Of a stretch of DNA of 64,000 nucleotides, positions 39,712 to 48,500 are shown piece by piece (within the stretch, counting starts at the first letter, position 1; every line of letters starts with the position of its first letter). A model generated the notes under the pieces. It ran no database searches and was not told the origin of the DNA. It saw nothing but the letters and a program-made list of their open reading frames with translations. The position numbers were made by a program, and so were the translations under genes. Source of the stretch: Cyanobium sp. M30B3 (GTDB taxonomy: Bacteria; Cyanobacteriota; Cyanobacteriia; PCC-6307; Cyanobiaceae); assembly GCA_018399015.1 (NCBI GenBank), contig CP073761.1:2790001-2854000 (forward strand). Direction: 5' to 3'.

Positions 39712-40257
39712 GTGGCCCGCTCGCCTTCCAATCCCCAGCTCGTCCTGCGCCCGCAGGATCTGGTGGTGCTGCTGCGACTGGCTCTGGAGCCAGGCCCGGC
39801 CCCCACCTATGCGGCCCTCGGCGCCGAGCTGGGCCTGACGGCCTCCGAGGCCCATGCGGCGGTGGAGCGTGCCGTGGCCGCCAGGCTGGCGATCAAGGAT
39901 GAGGCAGGCAAGCCCACAGTTCTTCGCTCCGCCCTGAGGGCTTTCGTGCAGCACGGAGCCCGCTACTGCTTCCCGGCCACGCAGGGCGGGCTCAGCCGCG
40001 GTGTTCCCACTGGCTACGCCGCCTCCCCACTCAGCGAGCAGATCCGGCCGGGCAACGACCCACCACCGGTGTGGCCATGGAAGAAGGGAACGGCCCGCGG
40101 CATCGCCTTCCATCCGCTCTATCCCAGCGTCCCTGAGGCGGCGCAGCGCAACCCGGCTCTGGGGGAGCTGCTGGCCCTGTTCGACGCGGTGCGCGGCGGC
40201 AGCGCCCGTGAACAGGCCCTGGCGCTGGCCCTGCTGGAGGAGCGGCTGCAACCATGA
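39712..40257 (+). CDS. Winged-helix-type regulator, antitoxin partner of nucleotidyltransferase
   Basis: 181 residues from GTG 39712. N-terminal HTH (about 10-65: LVVLLRLALEPGPAPTYAALG and LTASEAHAAVERAV), then a family-specific region (FVQHGARYCFPATQGGLSRG, VPTGYAASPLSEQI, HPLYPSVPEAA). Proteins of this type are regularly followed by AbiEii/DUF6036-type nucleotidyltransferases, in the manner of a type IV toxin-antitoxin pair. The stop overlaps the next start by 4 bp (ATGA). Confidence 0.75.
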   Translation: MARSPSNPQLVLRPQDLVVLLRLALEPGPAPTYAALGAELGLTASEAHAAVERAVAARLAIKDEAGKPTVLRSALRAFVQHGARYCFPATQGGLSRGVPTGYAASPLSEQIRPGNDPPPVWPWKKGTARGIAFHPLYPSVPEAAQRNPALGELLALFDAVRGGSAREQALALALLEERLQP

Positions 40258-40964
40258 ACCCCAACGACCCCAACCTCTCCTTGCTGGAGCGGGCTGCTGA
40301 GCAATTGGGCGCTGTCCTGCTCGAGCAACTGGTCTTCGTCGGCGGCGCCGTGGCCGGTGTGCTGATCACGGATCCGGCGATGCCGGAGATCCGGCCCACC
40401 CAGGACGTGGATGTGATCTGCCGGGTGCTCGCCAGGTCTGATTACCACCAGCTGGGGAGGCAGTTGCGGCAGCGGGGCTTCCAGGAGGACAGCCGGCCAG
40501 GGGCACCCCTGTGCCGCTGGTGCACACACGACGTCGTTCTCGATCTGATGCCAACCCAGGGCGAGATCCTGGGCTTCTGCAACCGCTGGCATCCACTCGC
40601 CCTGGAGACCGCCCAGCAGCAAGCTCTACCAAGCGGGCGCTCGATTCGGCTCGTGACGGCCCCGGTGTTCCTGGCCACCAAGCTGGAGGCCTTTCGTGGT
40701 CGCGGCCAGGGCAATGTTCTCTTCAGTCACGACCTGGAGGACCTGATGGCCGTCGTCGACGGACGTACCTCGCTGCTGGAGGAATGCAGGCACAGCCCGC
40801 CTGAGTTGCGGAATGATCTGGCGGCTCAGTTTCTTGAGCTGTTGAACACCTCTGCCTTCCTCGAAGCGTTGCCTGCGTTCCTGCCGCCGGATCAGGCAAG
40901 CCAGCAGCGACTGCCGGATTTGCTGGAGACCCTGCGGGCGATCACTGCTCTGGCTGAGCCTTGA
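40254..40964 (+). CDS. Nucleotidyltransferase, AbiEii/DUF6036-like probable toxin
   Basis: 236 residues. The nucleotidyltransferase core is visible: FVGGAVAGVLITD (GG motif) followed by RPTQDVDVI (DxD metal ligands), and later APVFLATKLEAFRGRGQGN with the conserved K..A..R.. segment. AbiE-type enzymes transfer nucleotides to tRNA or other acceptors and are toxic unless balanced by the partner; here this is inference. 4-bp overlap with the upstream regulator gene. Confidence 0.8.
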   Translation: MNPNDPNLSLLERAAEQLGAVLLEQLVFVGGAVAGVLITDPAMPEIRPTQDVDVICRVLARSDYHQLGRQLRQRGFQEDSRPGAPLCRWCTHDVVLDLMPTQGEILGFCNRWHPLALETAQQQALPSGRSIRLVTAPVFLATKLEAFRGRGQGNVLFSHDLEDLMAVVDGRTSLLEECRHSPPELRNDLAAQFLELLNTSAFLEALPAFLPPDQASQQRLPDLLETLRAITALAEP

Positions 40965-41153
40965 TCGCCAGCTCGGGGTAATCGGTGGCTGGATCCAGCT
41001 CCCTCTTGGCAGGGCTGCAGCGCCAAGGAATCCCATTCACGTTATGGGCCCCTGTGCGGAGCTGGTGAACAGTCCCCACTGGGCGAGAGAGATGGCGCGG
41101 TCGGTTTTGATCAGGCCCTCTACGTCCTCCAGTAGCCGCCAGCCCGGCCCGGC

Positions 41154-41588
41154 TCAGGGGTTGAGCAGAACCAACTGACGGGCCGGCAGCAGGGGGACGA
41201 AATTCCGATCGAAGGTCGCCAGGCATTCGCGGCGGGCCAGCACGGCAGCGGCGATCCAGCCATCGGCGATGGCATTGCCCACCAGCCCGTGCTGCAGGCA
41301 GAGCGGCTCCAGCAGGGGCCATTCGCCGCCGAGCGGCAGCAGCTCCACACCATCGGCGCTGAGCAGGGCCGCCAGAAAGGCCTGGGCGCCAGCCAGTGGC
41401 GTGGGCTCCACGAACACCCGTGGATGGGTGACCAGCCGCAGGAAGCCGGCGCCCACCATCGGCAACAAGCGCAGGCGGTCACCCCGGGCGGCAGCGGCAA
41501 GGGCTCCTGCCAACCAATCCATAGCGCTGTGGTGGTGTGGATGGTCGGAGCGGGAGGCCGCCACCAGCACGTTCACGTCGGGGGTCAC
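41154..41588 (-). CDS. PIN-domain toxin (VapC)
   Basis: 144 residues. MTPDVNVLVAASRSDHPHH is the canonical VapC start with the first active-site Asp; GNAIADGWIAAAVLARRE supplies the third/fourth acidic positions, and LATFDRNFVPLLP closes the fold. Its ATG overlaps the antitoxin stop by 4 bp. To its left, 40965-41153 holds no gene; a short leftward frame there (LEDVEGLIKTDRAISLA) may be debris. Confidence 0.9.
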   Translation of the reverse strand: MTPDVNVLVAASRSDHPHHHSAMDWLAGALAAAARGDRLRLLPMVGAGFLRLVTHPRVFVEPTPLAGAQAFLAALLSADGVELLPLGGEWPLLEPLCLQHGLVGNAIADGWIAAAVLARRECLATFDRNFVPLLPARQLVLLNP

Positions 41589-41839
41589 GACGGCATCCAG
41601 CCATCGGCGGCATCCAGCAGGGCGCGATTGCTGAGCGGGTCGGCCACGGCAGGGCCCAGCCCCCCCCGACCCTGATGCACCGGCAGCGGCAGCGGGGCGG
41701 CGGCTGATGGGCGCATTCCTTGCCGCAGGCGCAGGGCAAGCCCCTCCTCAATCAGGCGGGTGAGCGTGAGCTTCTCCCGGCCTGCAAAGGCCTTGGCCTC
41801 GGCCAACAGATCGTCGTTGAGGTTGAGCGTGGTGCGCAC
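41585..41839 (-). CDS. VapB-type antitoxin (DUF2191-like)
   Basis: 84 residues from GTG 41839. VRTTLNLNDDLLAEAKAFAG then REKLTLTRLIEEGLALRL is a ribbon-helix-helix N terminus of VapB antitoxins; the Pro-rich C terminus wraps VapC. An ATG at 41869 would add 10 residues but sits inside a perfect palindrome, so GTG 41839 is preferred. First gene of the operon. Confidence 0.82.
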   Translation of the reverse strand: MRTTLNLNDDLLAEAKAFAGREKLTLTRLIEEGLALRLRQGMRPSAAAPLPLPVHQGRGGLGPAVADPLSNRALLDAADGWMPS

Positions 41840-41853
41840 CGGATCGCCGCAAC

Positions 41854-41869
41854 ATGCAGATTTCTGCAT
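41854..41869. promoter_or_regulatory. Palindromic candidate VapB operator
   Basis: ATGCAGA-TT-TCTGCAT, perfect 7-bp arms around 2 bp, 14 bp upstream of the antitoxin GTG and 40 bp upstream of the divergent decayed gene. Position and symmetry fit autoregulation by VapB(C). Confidence 0.65.
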
Positions 41870-41909
41870 TCTACGTGAGCTGGGCGCTGCCCGCCGGGAA
41901 GCCACCCGA

Positions 41910-42195
41910 TGCTGGAGCCCCTGACCCCGCCAACCACGGATCAGGAACTGGCCCTGCTGCAGCCGCTGGCGGCTCGGCTGATCTGGTGGCAATCCCCCGA
42001 GCAGTCGCTGCGCCACCCCGATTGCCCGATCGCGTGATCGCCCAGGTGATGGAACTCGGCGACTTCGACAGCGTGCTGCAGCGGGCCCAGCCGGGTTGGT
42101 TTTCGCCCCGCTCCTGGACCTACTGGCAACGCAAGCTCGCCCTGGCCCCCTCCGGCACGGTGCCGCCCCTGCCCCAGCGCCGCTTCGGGGCTTGA
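41910..42195 (+). pseudogene. Frameshifted small partner gene of an AbiE-like pair
   Basis: The first frame reads MLEPLTPPTTDQELALLQPL then AARLIWWQSPEQSLRHPD and stops at a TGA at about 42037; the protein resumes in the next frame as RVIAQVMELGDFDSVLQ, WFSPRSWTYWQRKLAL and PPLPQRRF. One C is apparently missing from the C-run near 42015-42020: adding it joins the frames into one protein of about 95 residues. The family is a short partner encoded before AbiEii-type nucleotidyltransferases. Confidence 0.75.
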
Positions 42196-42805
42196 AGGCC
42201 TTCTGCCCCCGCCTGGAGATCCTGCCGGAAGGGCAATGCAGCCTTTGGCCAACGCTGGCAGCTCTCGCCCCGCTCGGGTGGGTGCTCTATGGGGGCACCG
42301 CCATCGCCTTGCGTTACGGCCATCGCGTGTCGGTGGATTTTGATTTCTTCAGTGCCCAGCCGCTGCATCGGCAGGAGCTGGCGCTGGCACTGCCCTGGCT
42401 GGCCTCAGCAGTGGTGCTGCAGGAGCAGCCCGAAACACTCACGCTGCGATCCCGAGATCAGCAACGACGGCGTTGCCCAGGTGGCCTCGCCCCTGGATCT
42501 GCTCGCCACCAAGCTGAAGGTGCTGTTGCAGCGGGCTGAACGCAAGGACGATCTCGATGTGGCCACCCTGCTTGAAGCCGGACTGTCGCTGGCCGATGGC
42601 CTGGCTGCCGCCAATGCGCTCTACGGTTCATCGTTCCCGCCAGAGGAAGCCCTCAAGGCGCTCGTGACCTTCGCCGACGGCGACCTGCCCTGAGCTTCCG
42701 ATTTCCATCCAGCGGCGCCTGGAGGCGGCGGCGCTGGCGGTCGATGCTCTGCCACCCTGCCAGCGCTCTGCCCTGGACCTCAGTGGGTTCTCCCCAAACG
42801 CCTGA
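42192..42805 (+). pseudogene. Decayed AbiEii-type nucleotidyltransferase
   Basis: It would start at TTG 42192, overlapping the previous stop. Frame A reads WVLYGGTAIALRYGHRVSVDFDFF (given here in full form as YGGTAIALRYGHR and VSVDFDFF), the GG and DxD motifs, to about 42455. Frame B resumes at ISNDGVAQVASPLDLLATKL, then VLLQRAERKDDLDVATLLEAG, ending at a stop at 42693. A third frame restores the usual C terminus (LPISIQRRLEAAALAVDALPP) to 42805. The middle strand segment that normally joins the first two parts is missing, so deletion plus two frameshifts are indicated. Confidence 0.78.
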
Positions 42806-43183
42806 AGCCGTCAGGTGCCGGGAAGCTTGGAGATCTGCGTCGGTGGCTGACCAAGGCGTGGTTCAGGGGCCCAAGCGGAGGTGTGGTTTCTGGGTCACGT
42901 GCTCCAGCTGAGCCAGTGCGCCGCAGAACGCGTACAGGGCGGGGGATGTGGCGCCGACCGGTCGCTTATTTCCCACGGCGCAAGCCGCCTGAACGCGCGG
43001 GCAGGCGGAGACGAGCCAAATGGCAACGCCGGACACAGCTCCAGCTATGCAGTTCTTGCATGAAACTCGCCTGAGCCTTCAGATCCACTGCGCCACAATG
43101 GATGACCCGAGCTATAGATTCACAGGGAGGTCTGTTACACCCACGCAACCAGTGAGCCACAACAATGCCCAACGACTAGCAGG
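42806..43183. other. Gene-free stretch between decayed gene and bluetail gene
   Basis: No supported reading frame in either direction; short open frames lack family-like sequence. Base composition falls toward the right end, where the low-GC bluetail gene begins. A possible promoter element TATAGAT lies near 43113. No repeat, tRNA or attachment-site duplication was visible. Confidence 0.6.
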
Positions 43184-43702
43184 GTGAGCCTGCGCATCCT
43201 GCTGCCATTCCTTATCCTATTAGCAGGGGATCCCAGCGAACCAAGCAAGCGAAGGCCAAACATCATTCGAGCAACAGCCGATATCGATAGCCTTACCGGT
43301 ACACCCCAGAAAGATACTTTCCTATTCAAAGGGGTTCAATCAACCTCTAGGCGCAAGAATGTAGGGTTTGATACGATCATCGACTTCCAAGGGCGCGACC
43401 GAATTCGAATCCGCAACTTCAAGCAGACAGTGATCAGCAATCCCGGCAATAGAAAGATCAATGCGCTTCAGGGAACAGCCAGCGAGCTGAGCTTTGACGC
43501 GATCAACAAGACGCTTGGCAAAGATTTCAGGGGGCAAGCCATTGGCGCCTTTGAAATTGATGGCTTCAGCGGTACTTTTCTCGCCATCAATGGTGGGCGC
43601 CGAAAAGTCGAAGGCGGACGGCCTGGCTTCGATCGACGAGATATGCTGCTGTTCCTTGAGGATTACGACCTTGGTCAACAAGGCCCGATCGTGCTGGCTT
43701 GA
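43184..43702 (+). CDS. Bluetail-domain (RTX-type C-terminal domain) orphan protein
   Basis: 172 residues, GTG start at 43184. A short hydrophobic N terminus (LRILLPFLILLAG) is followed directly by a single domain: IDSLTGTPQKDTFLFKGV, then DTIIDFQGRDRIRIRNF, and GTFLAINGGRRKVE with a C-terminal DMLLFLEDYDL. This is the pattern of the bluetail/serralysin-like C-terminal domain of cyanobacterial surface proteins. No large N-terminal domain precedes it. GC content is far lower than neighbours, consistent with a foreign origin or a remnant of a larger gene. Confidence 0.72.
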   Translation: MSLRILLPFLILLAGDPSEPSKRRPNIIRATADIDSLTGTPQKDTFLFKGVQSTSRRKNVGFDTIIDFQGRDRIRIRNFKQTVISNPGNRKINALQGTASELSFDAINKTLGKDFRGQAIGAFEIDGFSGTFLAINGGRRKVEGGRPGFDRRDMLLFLEDYDLGQQGPIVLA

Positions 43703-43707
43703 TCAAG

Positions 43708-44964
43708 TCACGTCCCAGCCTGGATAGAAGGCCCCACACGCGGGCGGGCCAGGCGCTCAACCAGCGCGATCTGCTGCGGCAGACAGACGCTGCTCAGGTC
43801 GTAGCGGCTGATCACGGTGCTGCGGGCGGCATCGGCAAGGGGGCGGTGGCCTGCCCGATCGGCCAGCACCTGGGCAATGCGTTGGGCCAGCTCCTCGCCG
43901 GCGAAGAAATCCACCAGCAGCCCGTTGGTGCCGTTGTCGATCACCTCCTGCACAGGCGGCGTGGCTGAGCCGATCACCACAGCCCCGCAGGCCATCGCCT
44001 CCAGCAGGCTCCAGCCGAGCACGAAGGGATAGCTCAGGTACACATGACAGGCGGTGACCCGGAACAGATCGTGGAGCACGGAGTGGGGCACCTGCCCCAC
44101 GAAGTGGATGCGGCTGAGATCGAGACGTCCCGCCAGCTCCCTGAGCAGCATCTCCCGCCAGCTGCCGCCGCCGGCCGGAGCAGTTCCATAGCTCACCCCA
44201 TCTCCCCCCACGATCACCACATGGCATCGGGGGCGCAGTGACTGCAACAGCGGCAGCATCCTCATGAACACGTGAAATCCGCGATAGGGCTCAAGGTTGC
44301 GTGCCGCGAAGCTCACCAGCTCGTCACCGGGATGGAAGGTGAGGCCGGCTTTGCGCAGAGTCACCGAGCACCCGGAGGCCGGTGAGATCCGCCGGGTATC
44401 GATGCCTTCGTGGATCACGCTGATCCGTTCACGGAACTCCTGCGGTGCTGTGGACGCCTGCCAGTGGGTGGGAGCCAGCCCCCAGTCGAGGTCGTGAAAG
44501 GGGATCAGCTGGGGTGCTCGCCGCAGACGCAGCTGCGTGCGTGGCCGCCAACCGCTGCGGGTGAACTCTGGATCGAAGCCGGCGTCCCCGCCTTCCATCT
44601 GGTACACAAACTCCACCTGATGCAGCACCGGCGTGGAGGGGAGCAGGTCCTTGATGGCCAGCAACTCTCCCCAGCCGGGATGGCCCACCACGAGGTCCAC
44701 GGCAAGGCCGCCCTGCAGCAGGTGCTCCAGCAGCAGGCCCACGGCCTCGGCTCGCAGGCACTTCGCCTGGAAATCGGCAGCCCAGCCATGGCAGGGGGGG
44801 ACACCCTCTGCCGGCCGGGGGTCGTAGCGGTGGAGCTCAATGCCCGGCAGCGTTCGCGCCGTGGCACCGCCGATCGCCACGATCCGCTCCCCCCGCTCGC
44901 GCAGGGCTGCTGCCAGGTGGAGGTACTGGCCAGGAAAGTTCTGATGCACGAACAGAATCACCAT
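43708..44964 (-). CDS. Glycosyltransferase family 4-type
   Basis: 418 residues from ATG 44964. GT-B fold: MVILFVHQNFPGQYLHLA is the N-terminal Rossmann start of the Glyco_trans_4_3 group, ISVIHEGIDT the linker, and FVLGWSLLEAMACGAVVIGS the nucleotide-sugar site with the usual Glu. Probably transfers a sugar to a surface polysaccharide or glycoprotein. Divergent from the DUF6447 and giant genes, 200 bp away. Confidence 0.88.
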   Translation of the reverse strand: MVILFVHQNFPGQYLHLAAALRERGERIVAIGGATARTLPGIELHRYDPRPAEGVPPCHGWAADFQAKCLRAEAVGLLLEHLLQGGLAVDLVVGHPGWGELLAIKDLLPSTPVLHQVEFVYQMEGGDAGFDPEFTRSGWRPRTQLRLRRAPQLIPFHDLDWGLAPTHWQASTAPQEFRERISVIHEGIDTRRISPASGCSVTLRKAGLTFHPGDELVSFAARNLEPYRGFHVFMRMLPLLQSLRPRCHVVIVGGDGVSYGTAPAGGGSWREMLLRELAGRLDLSRIHFVGQVPHSVLHDLFRVTACHVYLSYPFVLGWSLLEAMACGAVVIGSATPPVQEVIDNGTNGLLVDFFAGEELAQRIAQVLADRAGHRPLADAARSTVISRYDLSSVCLPQQIALVERLARPRVGPSIQAGT

Positions 44965-45164
44965 GGTTCGGCTCCTGATCCCCCAGCCGTCCGTCCGGCT
45001 GCTCCCATCCTGGCTGCGTCCTCCTCCCCTCCTGCCGAACGGGGCCGGCTATCCGGGTGAGGGTTGCTTGGCATCAGGGGGAGCAGAGTTGGGAATTTTC
45101 GTAAGGGATTGGAGGCTTTCCCGCGGATTCGGCCTAATTTTGCAGCGTTCATGATGTACCCGGC

Positions 45165-45467
45165 TTGGATAGTTCCACTCCCGCCGCCACTCCCCCGTCG
45201 GACCCGGCTCCGGCTGACGCTGCCAACCCCACCATCACCCTGGCGGGAAAGCAATACGCCTACGACACCCTCTCGGAGCCGGCCCGCCAGCTGGTGGCAG
45301 CCATCCGCGCCTCCGAGGAGGAGATGAAGAGCATCCGCAACCAGCTGGCGCTGATGGATGTGGGCCGGCGCGCCCTGGTGGCCCAGTTGCGCCTGGCCGT
45401 GGAGAACCCTGAGGCCTTCCAGCGCCTTCAGAACCCCGACTCTGCCAATCCGCCGGACCCGGCGTGA
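45165..45467 (+). CDS. DUF6447-like small protein
   Basis: 100 residues from TTG 45165; ATG codons at 45151 and 45154 are in another frame. A Pro/Ser/Ala-rich lead is followed by the family-like core: ITLAGKQYAYDTLSEPARQL, then EEEMKSIRNQLALMDVGRRA and LVAQLRLAVE. The name DUF6447 is from memory. Members are small, soluble, and often near surface-protein genes. It is 91 bp before the giant gene, same direction. Confidence 0.7.
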   Translation: MDSSTPAATPPSDPAPADAANPTITLAGKQYAYDTLSEPARQLVAAIRASEEEMKSIRNQLALMDVGRRALVAQLRLAVENPEAFQRLQNPDSANPPDPA

Positions 45468-45558
45468 TTGTTCACCCGCTGCACCGCTCCTGAGCTGATC
45501 TGGGGTCGATCGCAGCCCATTCTTCCCCCCCCCGAGCCGTTTCCCCGGCCCCCTCACC

Positions 45559-48500
45559 ATGACCGCCAGCCTTCCGCGCCTGAGCAGCCTCGAGAGCCGG
45601 CTGGCGGCTGCGGGGGATCTTGCCGCCACTTGGCTGGCCACCCTCTGGGGCGAGCGCCCGCAGGAGTTTGAGCGGCTGTTGTGCGAGGCCTTCGATCTCA
45701 ACCCGGCCGGCCAGCCGCCCGGAGCCCTGCTGCGCCAGCTCACCCGCGGCGGAGCCGACATCTTTGATGTGGTGCTCGCCACGGAGCTCCCCGCCGCCTT
45801 GCGGGAAGGCGGTGTGTTGCGGGCCGCGCGCACGATCGGGGGGCCAGTGAAGATTGAGGATATTTTTCCTGGTCTGTCCTCAACTGCCGACGGCCAACCG
45901 GCGGTTCTCGGCTTCGAGCGGGTGTTTGAAGACCGCTTCTCCGGCTTCACCGCCGGCTGGGCGGGCGACGGCAGCGGCGACGGCCAGCTGCTGCTCAACC
46001 GCGCCTGGGCCGAGCACGCCCCGGTGGTCGACCTGGCCGAGATGCTGCTGGAGAAGGCCGGGCACTGGTTGCAGGAGCGCCTGGGCCTGCCGGAGCCCAG
46101 GGGCGATGAGGGCAAGATCTTCGCCGAGGGCATCCTGCGCCTGCAGGCAGGTCTGGTGCCGGAGGGCGCCACCCGGGTGGTGCCGGAAGGCACCGTGGCG
46201 GCCCTGCGCCAGCGCGACGACACGGGCTATCTGTTCGCCGATGGTTCCAGCGCCCTGCTTTCCCTGGAGCTGGGGGAGCTCAGCGATCAGTTCTTCGAGC
46301 GCTTCACCCGGGTGCTGGCCAATGGCGAGGTGCCCCTGCTCGACCTCAGCGCCGGGGCGGCAGAGGCCGTGCGGGTGGCCTTCCGCTTCGACGCCACCGG
46401 TCTGATCAACGCCGCTCCCGCAGTGGAGCGGGATTCCTACGCCAGCCGGGTGCTGGATGGCACGCGGGTCTACGCGCAGGAACACAGGCTGACGCTCAGC
46501 AGCGACCTGATCGATGGGGAAGCCAACTTGCTGCGGCTCACCCCCGAGCCCCCCCCCGAGGAGGTGTCCCCCGGCCAGCTGCCCGACCCTGGGAGCTGGA
46601 ACCGCAACGACTTCGGCTTCCAGCTTGGCCCCGAGAATCAAACCAGGTTGTCCCAACCGCTGGTGCTCAGCCTGGAGAGCAAGGGCGATGGCGCGGGCGC
46701 CCAGGTGACGATCACCCGGCCCAACGACGACACGACCCTGCATGGCACTGGGGTCGACCCTGCGCAGCTGCACCTCTACGCCGTTCCCTTCTGGACCGCC
46801 GCCGACCCGGGCGTGCTGCTGGGCTACAAGCTCTTTGATGAGGCGCCGGCGGCCCTGGCGCTGTTCCGTGCCCTTACGGCTGTGGTGCCGGAGCAGGACG
46901 CCATCGACGCGGCTGCTGCATCGGCCCTGCGCCTGGGCGCCGTTCCAGGTGATGCCGATCCGGCGGCCGCCGATGAGCTGGTGCTTGAACCCCATCGCCT
47001 CTACGGCCTCTGGGGCTGGCAGCCGGAAACGATCGGCGACCACCTGCGCATTGAGGCGATCTACGGGGTCACGGCGGAGAGCGAGCGCAGCGAGGCAAGC
47101 GATCCCTTCGGGGAAACCTCCCCCAGCGGCTTCATGGCCAGCCATGCGGTGCTGCAAGGCACCGGCACGCTCACCCCCACCGGCGCGCCCCTGCCCGCCG
47201 CTAACGACGACTCTTGGATGGTGCGGCCCGCCAGCCACTATCCGATCCTGGCCTTCCAGGGCACCGACAACCTCGAAGGCGCGCTCGACGACGCCAACCC
47301 CCTCGGGGTGGGCATCATCCAATACCTCACGAACGTCGGCCAGATCATGGCCGATCTCACGGCCCGGACCCTGCCCGGCCTGGCCGACGGCAGCATGGCG
47401 CCGCCGAGCTTCACCGGCAACAGCCTGGGCGCCGCCCTGGCCCAGCAGTTCGCCCTCACCGCCCTCGATCCGCTTGGCACCCTGGCCGGGATCGAGGCCA
47501 ATCTGCTCAGCGGCCCCCTGGCCTCGCTGGCCACCACCCTCACCAACCTGGCGGGCCAGCCGATCACGGCCGACAACTGGCTGGGTCTGCTGGGCGCCGG
47601 CGTGAATATCGCCATCCTGGCCGATCTGCTCAGCGACGACGAGGAGGCTGGCGGTGGGGCAGGCGAAGGGCCCGACCTCAGCGATCAGCTCGCCGCTCTC
47701 GGTGCCGACCTGGTGGCCAGCCTCCAGGGCTATGCCCAGGCGATCGCCAACCTCACCGCCGCCGGCGCCGATGGCACCGGCCTGCCGGTGTATCGGGTGG
47801 TGGCTCTGCACGCCCCCGGCATCCAGGACTGGCAGTTCGATGCCCTGCGCCGCCCCTGGGACAGCCAGCGGATCGCCGATGTGTCGTTCCAGCTCTCGAT
47901 CGGTGATGTGGTGGGCCTGGCGGGCGATCTGCACCTGCCGGGCGAGGTGAGCTTCCGCGGCTTCGATCCCCTCCGCAACGCCCCCCACCTGCCCCGGGAT
48001 CTCGATGCCCTGCTCAGTGGTCTGATCAACCTGCACAGCAACCTCGCCTTCCATCCGGTGGGGCTCACCGCCTATTCCGGCCTGGCGGAGGCGGCGGGCG
48101 AACAGCTGATCCAGCTGATCGACAACCAGCTCCCTTTGCGCCTGGAGCCGTTGCCGGCGCCGGAGCTCGAAGCGCCGGATGAGGTGCGGGGCATCCAGCG
48201 CATCGGTGTGCTGCCTGCGGCAGATGCTGATGCTGATTCCCCCGCCGGCCTGATCGCCGGTTTCGGCAGCTCCGCCGGCAACTTCGACGACAGCGCCGAT
48301 CTCAACTGGCTGCTGCACCGCCAGCAGTTGCTGCATGTGGTGGGGATGGTCGACGACTTCGTCGCCCTGCTGCGCCGCCTGATGGAAGCGCCCCCGCAAG
48401 CCGGCGATGGCGAGGTCAGCGTCACCCCCCGCACCGCCAGCATCGATCTGGGCGCCTTCAACACCCGCACCGATCTGCTGCGCATCGACGACGCCGCCCT

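Noticed and set aside
40965-41153. Possible small leftward gene with segment LEDVEGLIKTDRAISLA
   Set aside because: Too short, no start or partner, and no family match; likely debris or chance.
39607-43183. Prophage or integrative element
   Set aside because: No integrase, transposase, excisionase, portal or attachment-site duplication was found; only toxin-antitoxin genes and decay.
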